Shown here piece after piece: positions 15,575 through 24,588 of a DNA stretch of 34,763 nt (position 1 is its first letter; the number at the start of each line of letters is the position of its first letter). The stretch covers positions 23,591-58,353 of the forward strand of contig JAJPXZ010000107.1 in NCBI GenBank assembly GCA_021205245.1, written 5' to 3'. The stretch is from Planctomycetaceae bacterium (lineage in GTDB: Bacteria > Planctomycetota > SZUA-567). The translations under genes were made by a program, and so were the position numbers. Below the pieces are notes generated by a model. That model worked only from the letters and a program-made list of their open reading frames with translations, was not told the origin of the DNA and did no database searches.

Positions 15575-16402
15575 ATGACCATATATGACAGCCTTGCCCT
15601 CCCTCCGCCATTTCACCGCGGGTCAGCCAACTTCTGGGACGAACCGCATATTTCGGAGCAACTTCTCAAAGCCCATCTTGATCCGAATTTCGAGGGCGCC
15701 AGCCGCAAGCTCGGTTTTATCGACCGCTCAGTCGCGTGGATAACCGCCAGCCTGCCGCCGGATCGGCACCGCGATCTCCTCGATGTTGGTTGTGGTCCGG
15801 GTTTGTACGCGGAACGGCTGCACGACAATGGATACCACGTGACAGGCATCGACTTTTCGCGCCGATCCATCGACTATGCGCGCGAACAGGCGAAGCGGAC
15901 CGGACGCACTATCGAGTATCGATACGGCAATTACTTGGAAATGGACTATGCGGAATGTTTTGATCTCGCCATGCTGATCTATTGCGATTACGGCGCGCTA
16001 TCACCAGGAGAAGGCGCGAGACTGCTCCGCCTCATTCACAATAGCCTCCGCGACGGCGGCACCGTACTCTTGGACGTTTTTACCATGGCGAAGCTGGCTG
16101 GATTCCGTGAGGAACGGGGCTGGTCCTCCCACGAGAACGGAGGATTTTGGCGGCCGGATTCCCACTTCACAATTCAAAATAATTGTATCTATGACCAGCG
16201 GACTACCCTGGAACAGACAGTGGTCGTCTCCCGAGAGAGTACCCAACCGTATTATATTTGGCATCGATATTTCGACAGGGAAACGATTGCGGCAGAATTG
16301 GCAGAAGCCGGTTTTCATAATTTCGCATTCTTCAGCGATGTAACAGGCGTCCTTTTTTCTGAAGGTTCGGAGACATTGGCGATCCGTGCTCAAAAACAAT
16401 AA
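15575..16402 (+). CDS. Class I SAM-dependent methyltransferase
   Basis: This 275-residue soluble protein has the Rossmann-like methyltransferase fold. Motif I is LLDVGCGPGLYAERL near residue 68, followed by the acidic end of the second strand in VTGIDFSRRSIDYAREQ and motif IV-like DLAMLIYCDYGALSPGEG. The C-terminal half has FTMAKLAGFREERGWSSHENGGFW and YYIWHRYFDRETIAAELAEAGF, typical of small-molecule methyltransferases. The substrate is unknown. It follows the MocR gene by 60 bases on the same strand without a good ribosome site or obvious promoter, so read-through from the regulator is possible. It converges with the FGGY kinase, 23 bases separating the stops. Confidence 0.85.
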   Translation: MTIYDSLALPPPFHRGSANFWDEPHISEQLLKAHLDPNFEGASRKLGFIDRSVAWITASLPPDRHRDLLDVGCGPGLYAERLHDNGYHVTGIDFSRRSIDYAREQAKRTGRTIEYRYGNYLEMDYAECFDLAMLIYCDYGALSPGEGARLLRLIHNSLRDGGTVLLDVFTMAKLAGFREERGWSSHENGGFWRPDSHFTIQNNCIYDQRTTLEQTVVVSRESTQPYYIWHRYFDRETIAAELAEAGFHNFAFFSDVTGVLFSEGSETLAIRAQKQ

Positions 16403-16425
16403 TTTGGCCGAAATGGATGGAGTAC

Positions 16426-17886
16426 CTACGGGTACAGCTCTTCGCACAATGCCATGACCTTGAGGTAACGTTGGTAGTGCTGGGCGTACAGGCTAGTATG
16501 CTCGCCGTTCGGCCGGTAACTCTTTTGGATAGGCGGTGCGGTGGGTGAAGGCGAATCGGGATTGGCTGCCAGCCAAGCCAAAACGGCGCAGCCACGGGAC
16601 GTGGCCTCAAGGCTTTCCGGAACGTCGATAGCCACGCCGCACACATCGGCCTTAATCGACAGCCATAGATCGTTGCCCGCGCCGCCGCCGATGGCGGACA
16701 TGCGGGCGACTGAGACGCCGAGTTCAGCCAAGACATCGATAATGCGGCGAATGGCAAAGCTATTGGCCTCCATTAGGGCGCGGAAAAGGTGTCCCGGGCC
16801 GTGATCACGAGTCAATCCCACAACCGTTCCCCGCACCGCGCCGTTCCAGAAGGGCGTGCGTTCGCCAGTGAGGCTGGGGACGAATATCAGGTTTCCCGAA
16901 CCGGGCGGGATGCCATCAGCCAGCGCGCCCAGTTCCGCCATTGATCGCCCGCCTTCAAGAAGCGTAACGGCATACCAGCCAAGCGTTCCGCCAGCCATAC
17001 CGAGTGGGCCGCCGACCAGCCACATTCCGGGGAGGACGTGGGGATTGGTCACAACGTGCCGGTTGCCGTCCTGCACCAGCTCGGAACCGACAGCAAAAAA
17101 TACATCCGACGTGCCCATTACCGTCACCGCGTCGCAAGGGTTTATTCCACCGGCACCCAAGACTGCGACAGAGCCGTCGGGACCGCCGGCAGCGACGTCG
17201 ACGCGCCCGGACAACCCTAAACCCGCAGCGCACGCTCCATCAATCGAGCCGACAACCGACGTGCCGCCGAACAGCGGCGGCAGCTTGGTCATGTCCACAC
17301 CCAATGCGGCACAGATGTCCGCGTCCCACGAGTCCGTATGGATATTGTACAAGCCGGTGTAGCACGCCATGGTCCGGTCCATGGCGAAGCGGCCGCAGAG
17401 ACGGAAATTGATGTAATCCTTAAGTGAAAGGAGCGCTGCCGTCCGTGCATAGGCTTCGGGCTGGGTATCCATGAGGTGGCGCAGCTTCAATCCGCCCAAC
17501 TCCGGACTTAGCCTGCGGCCGGTGCGATGCGAGAAATCGCGTTCGTCCATGGCCTGCCTGAGGAGTTCCTCTTGCTCCGGTTTGTGATCCATCCAGGTGC
17601 AGGCCGGGGAGACGGGATTGCCGTACGCATCCACCATTACCCACCCCAGCATCGAGCTGACGCCGATGGCGCGGATGTCTCGTCCACCATGATCCCGGCT
17701 CAACCGGCGGATCATGGCTTCTATCGCCAGCCAATAGCGGAGAACATCGGCCTGGCGTTCAGTAGCGTGTTTCTCGGTGCGCGTATCGAGTGCCGCGAGG
17801 TTCTCGTCATAGAGCGTGACGCGCAAGGAACTGGAGCCGATATCCACTGCGAGGATGCCGGTAGCGCTTGGCGTGGCGTTTTCCAT
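16426..17886 (-). CDS. FGGY-family carbohydrate kinase
   Basis: This 486-residue ATP-dependent sugar kinase is the last gene of the long minus-strand cluster. The N-terminal motif is ILAVDIGSSSLRVTLYDE. The middle has GVSSMLGWVMVDAYGNPVSPACTWMDHK and LKDYINFRLCGRFAMD. The C-terminal half has FVPSLTGERTPFWN, AIGGGAGNDLWLSIKADV and the FGGY-type signature ESLEATSRGCAVLAWLA. It looks closer to gluconate/xylulose-type kinases than to glycerol kinase, but the substrate cannot be called. The ATG at 17886 lies eight bases after the regulator stop. An upstream GTG at 17910 would overlap the regulator by 16 bases and is the alternative; neither has a strong ribosome site. A sugar kinase at the end of an acyl-CoA cluster is unexpected. 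Confidence 0.83.
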   Translation of the reverse strand: MENATPSATGILAVDIGSSSLRVTLYDENLAALDTRTEKHATERQADVLRYWLAIEAMIRRLSRDHGGRDIRAIGVSSMLGWVMVDAYGNPVSPACTWMDHKPEQEELLRQAMDERDFSHRTGRRLSPELGGLKLRHLMDTQPEAYARTAALLSLKDYINFRLCGRFAMDRTMACYTGLYNIHTDSWDADICAALGVDMTKLPPLFGGTSVVGSIDGACAAGLGLSGRVDVAAGGPDGSVAVLGAGGINPCDAVTVMGTSDVFFAVGSELVQDGNRHVVTNPHVLPGMWLVGGPLGMAGGTLGWYAVTLLEGGRSMAELGALADGIPPGSGNLIFVPSLTGERTPFWNGAVRGTVVGLTRDHGPGHLFRALMEANSFAIRRIIDVLAELGVSVARMSAIGGGAGNDLWLSIKADVCGVAIDVPESLEATSRGCAVLAWLAANPDSPSPTAPPIQKSYRPNGEHTSLYAQHYQRYLKVMALCEELYP

Positions 17887-17894
17887 TGGGTATT

Positions 17895-18650
17895 CTACCG
17901 ATAAAGGCACATGAAGATTTCATAGCGCCCGGGGACGTAATAGATTTGGGTGTACTCAATCGCTTGGCCCGATTTCAGATAGGTGGTTCGGGACATTTGC
18001 AAGAGACCGATGCATTCGGACAGTTGCAACTCCTCCACCAGCCGCTTGCCGGGAACCTTTACCCCGACGGTCTGGTTGGCGTAGTCGATGACCAGACCGT
18101 ACTCTTGCTCGAGAATCCGGTATAAAGAGTCGCGTTCGAGACGTTTGGGATCGAAATCGGGGCAAAGCGCCTCGGGAAGATAACACACCTGCGTGGCAAT
18201 CGGCTGCCCGTCGGCAAGGCGTAAACGGCGGAAAGAGAGGACGGGCGCGCCCTCTTCCAGACCCAATTGTCGGGCCACGACGCCCTGCGCGGGTTTACGG
18301 ACCACGCCGTGGATCTTTGACGTGGGTGCTAGGCCTGCCTTGCTCATTTCCTCGTGCAGACCGGTGAGCCGCAAGACCTGGCGGTTTAGTTTGGGCTGCG
18401 CCACCACCGGGCCATGCCCGCGCGTTCGCTCCACCGTGCCGTCGGTGATCAGCTCGGTCAGGGCGCGGCGTACCGTAATGCGGCTGACGCCATAGGCCTC
18501 GATGAGCCACTGTTCGGTTGGCAGCTTGTCGCCCGGTTTGAGTTCCTTGTCGGCGATACGCCGTTTGATGTCGTCCGCGATCTGGTAATAGAGTGGGATC
18601 GGCTTGGACTTGTCGATCATGTCGGGAAGCGATGGTGTTTGCATAGACAT
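17895..18650 (-). CDS. GntR/HutC-family transcription regulator with UTRA domain
   Basis: This 251-residue protein has an N-terminal winged helix (about residues 18-85: IPLYYQIADDIKRRIADKEL, LPTEQWLIEAYGVSRITVRRALTEL, VERTRGHGPVV) and a C-terminal UTRA ligand-binding domain (VLSFRRLRLADGQPIATQVCYLPEALCPDF, YRILEQEYGLVIDYANQTVGVKVPGKRLVEEL, LQMSRTTYLKSGQAIEYTQIYYVPGRYEIFM). HutC-type regulators are usually repressors released by a pathway metabolite. It is encoded inside the cluster between the second A/B pair and the kinase. The palindrome over the cluster promoter at 28233 is a natural candidate operator. The region just upstream can form competing hairpins that may limit its translation. 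Confidence 0.88.
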   Translation of the reverse strand: MSMQTPSLPDMIDKSKPIPLYYQIADDIKRRIADKELKPGDKLPTEQWLIEAYGVSRITVRRALTELITDGTVERTRGHGPVVAQPKLNRQVLRLTGLHEEMSKAGLAPTSKIHGVVRKPAQGVVARQLGLEEGAPVLSFRRLRLADGQPIATQVCYLPEALCPDFDPKRLERDSLYRILEQEYGLVIDYANQTVGVKVPGKRLVEELQLSECIGLLQMSRTTYLKSGQAIEYTQIYYVPGRYEIFMCLYR

Positions 18651-18662
18651 CGTACTATTCCG

Positions 18663-18727
18663 GCGGCGACTTCCAGTGGGTTCAGGGCATCGGAGTCGCC
18701 GCGAAAGGGAGCAGTCTCTTTCGCGGC
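18663..18727 (-). promoter_or_regulatory. Competing RNA hairpins in front of the GntR gene
   Basis: In the minus-strand transcript a ten-base-pair hairpin (GCCGCGAAAG / CTTTCGCGGC, 18698-18727) forms first. Its 3' arm shares bases with GCGGCGACT, which can instead pair with AGTCGCCGC at 18663-18671. That last arm adjoins the GGAA ribosome site. The two structures are mutually exclusive. There is no T-tract on the minus side, so this is not a standard terminator. Confidence 0.5.
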
Positions 18728-18734
18728 GCGTTTT

Positions 18735-19559
18735 CTACTCCTCCAGGGTCGCCCAATCCTGGGTGATGCCCGCATTCAGAAATAATTTCTTCGGATCAAT
18801 CTGTTCACGCAAGAGCCGCAGATCGTCGTCCGATGGCTCCGGCGTTATCGACACGCTCGGTGAAATCTCGATGTCATAGCCGGTGTTGTCGCGGATCTGC
18901 TCAGCTGTGACGCCGGGATGGATACTTTCCACGCGCATCATCTTCGTCTTCGGATTAATACCCATTATACATAAATTCGTCATGACAAAAGCGGTGCCGC
19001 CGCCCGGCAGGCCGGAGCGATCCTCATGACCGGCCGCACCGGAGATAAAATCGCACCGATCAACCAGAATGCGCTTGTCGTGGTTGACGATGATGCCGAC
19101 GCGCTTCGCGTGCGACGCCAATTCCGTCTGGGCCAGGACGCCTGGCAGACGAATCTTCGGGTTGGCATAGTCGCCGATGCAGGCGATGTTCAGGTTACCG
19201 AATTTGTCAACCTGCGCGCCGGACGCGAACGCCAGCCCGACCAGACCAAGGCGGAACATGCCCAGGCAATCTTCCAGCGGTATCTGACTTCGACACGGCC
19301 AGTATATAAGATCATACTCCCAATTGGAACTGGGGATGGTATCATGATCGAGAACCGGGTCAAGAACCGGTCCCATCATACACAGGGCGTTGGGGGCGTG
19401 CCTGAGTTGCGCCAGCCGCACCGCGACCAGTGGAATGCCGCAGGTGCGGATATAGGCCTTGCCGCCGGTGCCGATGCCGGTGAAATTCATCTCATCGTCG
19501 ACGACTCGTTTCGAGACTTCGACCGCGAGAAGTTCTTCAAGAGAATATCGCTTGTCCAT
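18735..19559 (-). CDS. CoA-transferase-family B subunit, copy 1 (GctB/IpdB-like)
   Basis: This 274-residue protein is the beta half of a family I CoA-transferase-like heterodimer. The fold is clear from TGIGTGGKAYIRTCGIP, the CoA-loop motif FASGAQVDKFGNLNIACIGDYANPKIRLPG, and the end region VESIHPGVTAEQIRDNTGYDIEISP. The position of the catalytic glutamate of Acidaminococcus GctB (VESGLMD, Glu54) is occupied by methionine in LCMMGPVLDP by hand alignment. It may therefore not be a transferase; IpdB-like hydrolases have the same loss. The start MDKRYSLEEL was chosen because its ATG overlaps the A-subunit stop (TAATG) and GGAGGG precedes it; the track ORF extends 47 codons into the A gene. It is paralogous to the B subunit at 26378. 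Confidence 0.83.
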   Translation of the reverse strand: MDKRYSLEELLAVEVSKRVVDDEMNFTGIGTGGKAYIRTCGIPLVAVRLAQLRHAPNALCMMGPVLDPVLDHDTIPSSNWEYDLIYWPCRSQIPLEDCLGMFRLGLVGLAFASGAQVDKFGNLNIACIGDYANPKIRLPGVLAQTELASHAKRVGIIVNHDKRILVDRCDFISGAAGHEDRSGLPGGGTAFVMTNLCIMGINPKTKMMRVESIHPGVTAEQIRDNTGYDIEISPSVSITPEPSDDDLRLLREQIDPKKLFLNAGITQDWATLEE

Positions 19560-20464
19560 TATCCTGCCCTCCGGGGATGGCCAAGGCGTTTTTCGAGTAA
19601 TTCGTGGCCGCCCAATTTTTCGATGTATTCGTCCTCGTTCTTCGTGCCGTAGATAAATTCGTCCAGGTAGCGGGCAAAGTCCTCGGCTGTGGCTGAGCAC
19701 TCCTGATAATAATCGGCGTGAGCCTGATCGAAGTCGTACCGGGTGTCGCAGGAATTTGGGTGCGCGCCGTGCGGCACGTTGCAGACGGTTTGAATAAACA
19801 GTTTCGGCAACATCGTCTGGGTTGGGGTGCGAATAATCTCTTCCTCGGGGACGAGTTCTTCGACGCTGACAATGGTGTGTTTGCCGCAGCGGGCGATGTA
19901 GATGTCTGTTTCATTGTCCATCATGCGGATGGTGTCTAATTGTACGTTGCCATAGGTGTCGGCCCGGTGGGCGTGGATAATGGACACGTCCGGTTTGAAC
20001 GCCTCCATGGCGACAAGCTTTTCGCCGGTGAAGGGACAGACCACTTCCTTGAATTCGGGATTCTTCAGGAGATCCGAATGCAGCGGCACGCGGCTGATTG
20101 CGTAAGGCAAGCCAAAGGTGCCGGCGCGGAACTTGTCCATGGCGCAGCTTTCGGAGATATCGACAAAGCGAATCTTCTTCTGCTCGACCGCGCGGCGGAA
20201 ATTCTTGGCCATGCCGGCTGTGAACAGGCCCACATAGGAAGACCACGCCTCCTTGACGCAACCGGCTCCGATAAGCATGTCGAAATCCATGCCGGCCGAC
20301 CAGGCATAAATGGTGAGGTCGCGCTTCTTCTGCCGCACGATTTCGCGGACAAGCGCCATAGGGCATTTCCGAATGAGGGAGCCGCCTATGGCCAGCTTCG
20401 CACCGTCCGGGATGGCGCTGACCGCATCGTGAAGCGACTTTAGTTTTGATCTTCTTTGCTGCAC
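19559..20464 (-). CDS. CoA-transferase-family A subunit, copy 1 (GctA/IpdA-like)
   Basis: This 301-residue alpha half of the heterodimer pairs with the B subunit it overlaps. Family features are LHDAVSAIPDGAKLAIGGSLIRKCPMALVREI near the N-terminus, DMLIGAGCVKEAWSSYVG near residue 62, PDVSIIHAHRADTYGNVQ near 171, and VPHGAHPNSCDTRYDFD near 235. Glutamate 105 in DISESCAMD is at the place and number of the catalytic Glu105 that I recall for IpdA, where GctA has glutamine. Start is GTG 20464 with GGGAGG six bases upstream. By eye it is more than half identical to the copy at 27227. It probably handles a different but related acyl-CoA. Confidence 0.83.
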   Translation of the reverse strand: MQQRRSKLKSLHDAVSAIPDGAKLAIGGSLIRKCPMALVREIVRQKKRDLTIYAWSAGMDFDMLIGAGCVKEAWSSYVGLFTAGMAKNFRRAVEQKKIRFVDISESCAMDKFRAGTFGLPYAISRVPLHSDLLKNPEFKEVVCPFTGEKLVAMEAFKPDVSIIHAHRADTYGNVQLDTIRMMDNETDIYIARCGKHTIVSVEELVPEEEIIRTPTQTMLPKLFIQTVCNVPHGAHPNSCDTRYDFDQAHADYYQECSATAEDFARYLDEFIYGTKNEDEYIEKLGGHELLEKRLGHPRRAG

Positions 20465-20483
20465 GGTAGACCTCCCTTATGCG

Positions 20484-22154
20484 TTAGAATGCTTCGGGCC
20501 AGATACTGTAACTGCCATCGAAAATGACATTGATCAAATACGGACCCTGGTGTTTGCGCGCATTGGCGAAAGCGGCAGAAATTTCTTTTGCCGATTTCAC
20601 CGTTTCCGCGCCCATACCCAATCCCTTGGCCACCGTGGCGAAGTCGACAGAAGAAAGGTCGACGCCGTTGTAGGTGACGTCGTCGCCGAACTTAAACCGT
20701 TCTTCCTGGCGGATGTTGCCATAAGCGGAGTCGTTCAGGACCACGACGATTTGGTTAACGCCGCAGCGCGCCAGCGTCTCTAGTTCGCCCAAACTCATGC
20801 CGAGGGAACCGTCACCAAGAATGCTGATTACCTCCCGCGACGGCTCCGCCAAGCTGCACGCGAGGCCTGCCGTCACCGAGAAGCCCATGTTGCCGTAATT
20901 CACCGGCTTCATGTAGGTCATGCCCTTTTTGATGGTGAGAAGGTGCGACCATGCCCCGGGATTGCCCGCGTCAATACAGACAATGCCGTCCGGCTTCAAC
21001 TGCGCGTCAATGGCGCGGATGGTCGCGACCGGCGTTGCGGGCGTGGCGCTGTCGTCGTTCCAGGCTCCGGAGAAGACTTTGTCCCGCCACGCGGCGCGGG
21101 CGGCCTGTTGCGTACCGAGCCACTTTTTCCGGCTCGTCTGCGCGGCGGCATCGGAGTTCGCGAGGAGCGGGAGCAGCGCGTCCAGCGTCAAGCCAATCTC
21201 TCCGGCGAGTCCGCAGGAGACAGGGTATTGCCTGCCGAGGTTCTTTGTCTCGAAATCGATCTGGACGACATTCTTAAAGTCGAGGGTCCAGCGATTCGTC
21301 CCGACGGCGCTCAAGCTCGAACCAAGAACAAGGACACAGTCCGCTCCCTCAAGCGCTCCCCGGGTGACGGTGCTGCCGTGGCGGGTCCGCGCACCCAACA
21401 CCAGATCGTGATCGGTGGGAACGGAACCGATACCGTTAAAGGAGGTGACAATCGGTGCGTTCAATGCTTCCGCCACTGCCAGAACCGTGTCGCCGGCTTT
21501 GGCCATTTTGACGCCGTTGCCGGAAAGGATGCATACCCGCTTGGCAGCGGTGAGTATTCCCGCCGCCTTTTGTAGAGCATCGGCGGTCGGGAGCACCTGC
21601 GGCGTCGCACAATAACTGGATGGGTCCATCGGCGTATAGGAGACGTTCGCGCTGGGGTCTTCGATAACGTCCCGGTAGAAGTCGAGCACCACCGGACCCG
21701 GACGGCCTGACATGGCTATGCGATAGGCTTCGCGTACAGCCCACGGAACGGCGCTGACATGCCGAACCGGGATGAAAGCTTTCACCAGACTGGAGAAGAT
21801 GGCTTCGTGGTTGGCGTCCTGGGCGTCCCCCCTGCCGACATCGGGCAGCTTGTTTTGGAACAACAGAGCGATGAGGGGGGTGGAATCGCGGAGCGCACCG
21901 CCGAGAGGGGTCACCATGTTGGTCGCACCCGGACCCGTTGTCGCGAGGCACACGCCGGGTTGCCCGGTGAGACGGCCCCAACCGTCGGCCGCGTGGCCGG
22001 CTCCGCCTTCGTGGCGGGTGGCGACAAAGCGGATGGACGAGCCGTTGAGGGCGTCGTTCAGGAAAATGGTTTGCCCGCCGGGAATGCCGAAGACGACTCT
22101 GGTCCCCTGTTCTTCAAGGATTTTGACCACAGCCTGGGCAGCCGTCATGTTCAT
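20484..22154 (-). CDS. TPP-dependent acetolactate synthase-like enzyme
   Basis: This 556-residue thiamine-diphosphate enzyme has the three-domain layout of the acetolactate synthase / benzoylformate decarboxylase group. The PYR domain carries the cofactor-activating glutamate in ATRHEGGAGHAADGWGR (E49) and ATTGPGATNM. The central domain has RVCILSGNGVKMA. The PP domain has the thiamine-binding motif GDGSLGMSLGELETLARCGVNQIVVVLNDSAYG. Members carry out decarboxylation, carboligation or, in cyclohexanedione hydrolase and IolD, cleavage of a ring diketone. The flanking CoA-transferase-like pairs and TRAP transporter suggest it acts on a 2-oxo acid or diketone of the same pathway. The ATG has AGGAGA eight bases upstream. 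True acetolactate synthase is unlikely because no regulatory subunit gene is nearby. Confidence 0.85.
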   Translation of the reverse strand: MNMTAAQAVVKILEEQGTRVVFGIPGGQTIFLNDALNGSSIRFVATRHEGGAGHAADGWGRLTGQPGVCLATTGPGATNMVTPLGGALRDSTPLIALLFQNKLPDVGRGDAQDANHEAIFSSLVKAFIPVRHVSAVPWAVREAYRIAMSGRPGPVVLDFYRDVIEDPSANVSYTPMDPSSYCATPQVLPTADALQKAAGILTAAKRVCILSGNGVKMAKAGDTVLAVAEALNAPIVTSFNGIGSVPTDHDLVLGARTRHGSTVTRGALEGADCVLVLGSSLSAVGTNRWTLDFKNVVQIDFETKNLGRQYPVSCGLAGEIGLTLDALLPLLANSDAAAQTSRKKWLGTQQAARAAWRDKVFSGAWNDDSATPATPVATIRAIDAQLKPDGIVCIDAGNPGAWSHLLTIKKGMTYMKPVNYGNMGFSVTAGLACSLAEPSREVISILGDGSLGMSLGELETLARCGVNQIVVVLNDSAYGNIRQEERFKFGDDVTYNGVDLSSVDFATVAKGLGMGAETVKSAKEISAAFANARKHQGPYLINVIFDGSYSIWPEAF

Positions 22155-22242
22155 GGTGATGTTCTCCTATACGGTATCGAGCGAGGGATGGGTTGCGTCT
22201 CCAGCCGCTGCGCTGTGCGGTGCGGCGGGAAGAGGGAAAGGG

Positions 22243-23256
22243 TTATTTCTTCTGGAACGAAACCACCGTTTCGTAGATGCTCTGGCCGAGGTCGCCATAG
22301 CGAGCCGCGTATTCCTTCGAGACCTGCGAGACGGCTTCAACCCATTTCTCGCGGTCGGTGATTTCGACGAACTCGAGCCCGGCTTCCTTAATCTTCGCTA
22401 TTTCCTTATCGAGGTTTTCCGCGTGCAGCTTGCGTTGTAGCGTGGCTGCCTCGTCCACAGCCTTCAGGATGAGAGCTTGCGATTCTTTATTCAGGTCGCT
22501 CCATGCGTCAAGGTTGTAGGTGATGAAGAGCGGCTGGAAGACATGGGAGTCGACGATAATATACTTCGCCTGCTCGTAGAACTTCTGCTGGGAGATGAGG
22601 TCGATGGTACCTTCCATGCCGCCGACAGCGCCTGTTTGAAGCGATGTATAGACATCGCCAAGAGGCATGGATATAGCCTGCGCGCCGAGGGCGGAGATGC
22701 TATTGACGTAGATGGGCGAACCGGGAGCGCGGAGCTTGAAGCCGGAGAGATCGCCGTGATTGGTGATGCGCTTGTTGGAGAGAATTTGCCGGGGGCCATC
22801 ATAAAAAGCGCCAAGCATCTTGAAGCCCTGTTCCTGAAAAGCTTTGTCCATGTCATCCCACAACGAGATAACCGCTTCGTTCATCTGGTCGATGGATTCG
22901 AATGCATACCAGGCTTCGAACACCGCAGTCGCAGGCACATACAATCCGATACCGGCGGTACCGGAAAACAGCAATTCGAGCGAGCCTTCCTTCTGGGCCT
23001 GAATGTGATCCTTTTCGCTGCCGAGGGAGCCGCCGTGGAAGATATCGCCCCGGAGGTTGCCGCCGCTCTCGTCCTGGATGATTTTCTTGATAAGCTCCAG
23101 ACCCTGCCCTTGGGTAGTGCCTTTGTTATAGGGGTTACCGATTCGGATCTTTTTCTTCGGATACTCGGCCGCGACGGCGACGGGGATCAAGCACGCCGCG
23201 ACGGCAAGGGAAAGGCAGGCTGCGGCGGCGCGGATAAAGTGTGAAGTCCTGTTCAT
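22243..23256 (-). CDS. dctP: TRAP transporter substrate-binding protein (DctP family)
   Basis: This 337-residue periplasmic protein delivers an organic acid to the TRAP membrane subunits. The signal peptide is MNRTSHFIRAAAACLSLAVAACLIPVAVA, probably cut before AEYPKKK; a lipobox-like VAAC lies inside it. The DctP core shows QGQGLELIKKIIQDESGGNLRGDIFHGGSLGSEKD, and the carboxylate-binding arginine is expected in LSGFKLRAPGSPIYV (near residue 175). The hinge motif is MPLGDVYTSLQTGAVGGMEGTIDLI. DctP proteins typically bind C4-dicarboxylates, 2-oxo acids, sugar acids or aromatic acids; the exact ligand is not visible. The ATG has AGGAGA upstream. The order P-M-Q is reversed here relative to transcription, which runs Q, M, P. 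Confidence 0.9.
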   Translation of the reverse strand: MNRTSHFIRAAAACLSLAVAACLIPVAVAAEYPKKKIRIGNPYNKGTTQGQGLELIKKIIQDESGGNLRGDIFHGGSLGSEKDHIQAQKEGSLELLFSGTAGIGLYVPATAVFEAWYAFESIDQMNEAVISLWDDMDKAFQEQGFKMLGAFYDGPRQILSNKRITNHGDLSGFKLRAPGSPIYVNSISALGAQAISMPLGDVYTSLQTGAVGGMEGTIDLISQQKFYEQAKYIIVDSHVFQPLFITYNLDAWSDLNKESQALILKAVDEAATLQRKLHAENLDKEIAKIKEAGLEFVEITDREKWVEAVSQVSKEYAARYGDLGQSIYETVVSFQKK

Positions 23257-23277
23257 GATTTCTCCTCTAATACTTCC

Positions 23278-24564
23278 TTAGAACAAAAGGTTGGGCAAGG
23301 CTGTCGCGAGGGACGGCACGAAAACGAGAATACAGGCAATGATCACCAGGGTTATGACAAAGGGCATGAGCATGGGGACTATGCGGGTCATGGGTATTTT
23401 GCCGATAGTGGTGGTGACGAAGAGTATGCCTCCCACCGGCGGCGTCACCGCGCCGATCATGCAGATAAGAGTAAACAGCACACCAAAGTGGACTTTATCC
23501 ACACCTATTTCACCCGCGATGGCGGTGAAGGTGGCGGCGAACATGATGACCATCGGTGTCACGTCCACGAACATGCCGAGAATGAAAATAAAGAGAACAA
23601 TTATAAGCAGGATGGCTGTGGGTGATCCGCTCAACGAAAAGAGGATTTCGGCGATGACCTCCTGAAAATGCGACCGCACCAGAACGTTCGCAAAGATTCC
23701 CGACAAGGCGAGAAGCGCGAAGATGGTGCAGGTGGAGTTGGCGGCGGAGCGGGTCACTTCCATTACGTCGGAGACTTTGGTGATGGTCCGGTACCATGCG
23801 CCAAGCAGTAGCGACAGCACGCAGACAATAGCCCCTGCCTCCGACGCGGTGGTCCAGCCCATGATGATGGAGAGGAAGATGGCGGCGGGAATAAGCAGGG
23901 CAGCCCAGCCGCGAACCACGGCGTGCTTCAGCTTTTCCATGGAGAATGGATTGCCTTCCTGGCGAAAGCCGTTCCTTCGGCAGATGATAGTGCCGACAAT
24001 CATCAGGCTGAGGCCAATGACCAGGCCGGGGACCACGCCGCCCATGAACAACCTGGCCACCGAAGTATTGGTGTAGTAGCCGAAAAGGATGAACAAGGTG
24101 CTTGGGGGGATGATGGGGCCGACGACATTGGCGCAGGACGTGAGGGAAATGGCGTATTCCTTCGAGTACCCACGGCTGGCCATATCGGGAATAAGACTGA
24201 CGCCGAGAGCGGCGGCGCAGGCGGTTCCGGAACCGGAGATGCTGGCCATCATCATCGCCGCCAAGACATTGACATAGGTGAGGCCGCCCTTCAGTGAACC
24301 GACGATGGCGTCGGCGAGGTCCAGAATCCGGCGCGTAATGCCCGCCTTGTTCATGATCTCCCCGGCAAAGATAAAGAAGGGGATGGCCATAAGCGGGAAG
24401 GAGTCGACGCCGGAGAAGGTTTGCGACGGGAGAAGGGTCAACGGCACGCCCAAATCGAAAATGTAGATGGTGGCGAGGCTGGCCAGGCCGATACTGACAG
24501 CCACGGGGATGCCAAGAAAGATGAGGGCAATCAGGATGAGGAAGATGGATACCGATTCTGCCAT
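23278..24564 (-). CDS. dctM: TRAP transporter large permease (DctM family)
   Basis: This 428-residue inner-membrane protein has about twelve to thirteen hydrophobic helices and forms the sodium-driven transport channel of the TRAP system. Family motifs include MAIPFFIFAGEIMNKAGITRRILDLADAIVG near residue 58, MMMASISGSGTACAAALGVSLIPDM near 103, ANVVGPIIPPSTLFILFG near 142, and near the end LICMIGAVTPPVGGILFVTT, which carries the second hairpin's TPP motif. The ATG has AAAGGCG upstream and follows the small permease by 24 bases. Length is normal for the family. Confidence 0.94.
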   Translation of the reverse strand: MAESVSIFLILIALIFLGIPVAVSIGLASLATIYIFDLGVPLTLLPSQTFSGVDSFPLMAIPFFIFAGEIMNKAGITRRILDLADAIVGSLKGGLTYVNVLAAMMMASISGSGTACAAALGVSLIPDMASRGYSKEYAISLTSCANVVGPIIPPSTLFILFGYYTNTSVARLFMGGVVPGLVIGLSLMIVGTIICRRNGFRQEGNPFSMEKLKHAVVRGWAALLIPAAIFLSIIMGWTTASEAGAIVCVLSLLLGAWYRTITKVSDVMEVTRSAANSTCTIFALLALSGIFANVLVRSHFQEVIAEILFSLSGSPTAILLIIVLFIFILGMFVDVTPMVIMFAATFTAIAGEIGVDKVHFGVLFTLICMIGAVTPPVGGILFVTTTIGKIPMTRIVPMLMPFVITLVIIACILVFVPSLATALPNLLF

Positions 24565-24588
24565 GGTGTTCGCCTTTACTGTATCGAT

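Noticed and set aside
22155-22242. Terminator between dctP and the TPP enzyme
   Set aside because: Only a short imperfect GC-rich hairpin can be drawn, with no T-tract on the minus strand. Read-through is more likely.
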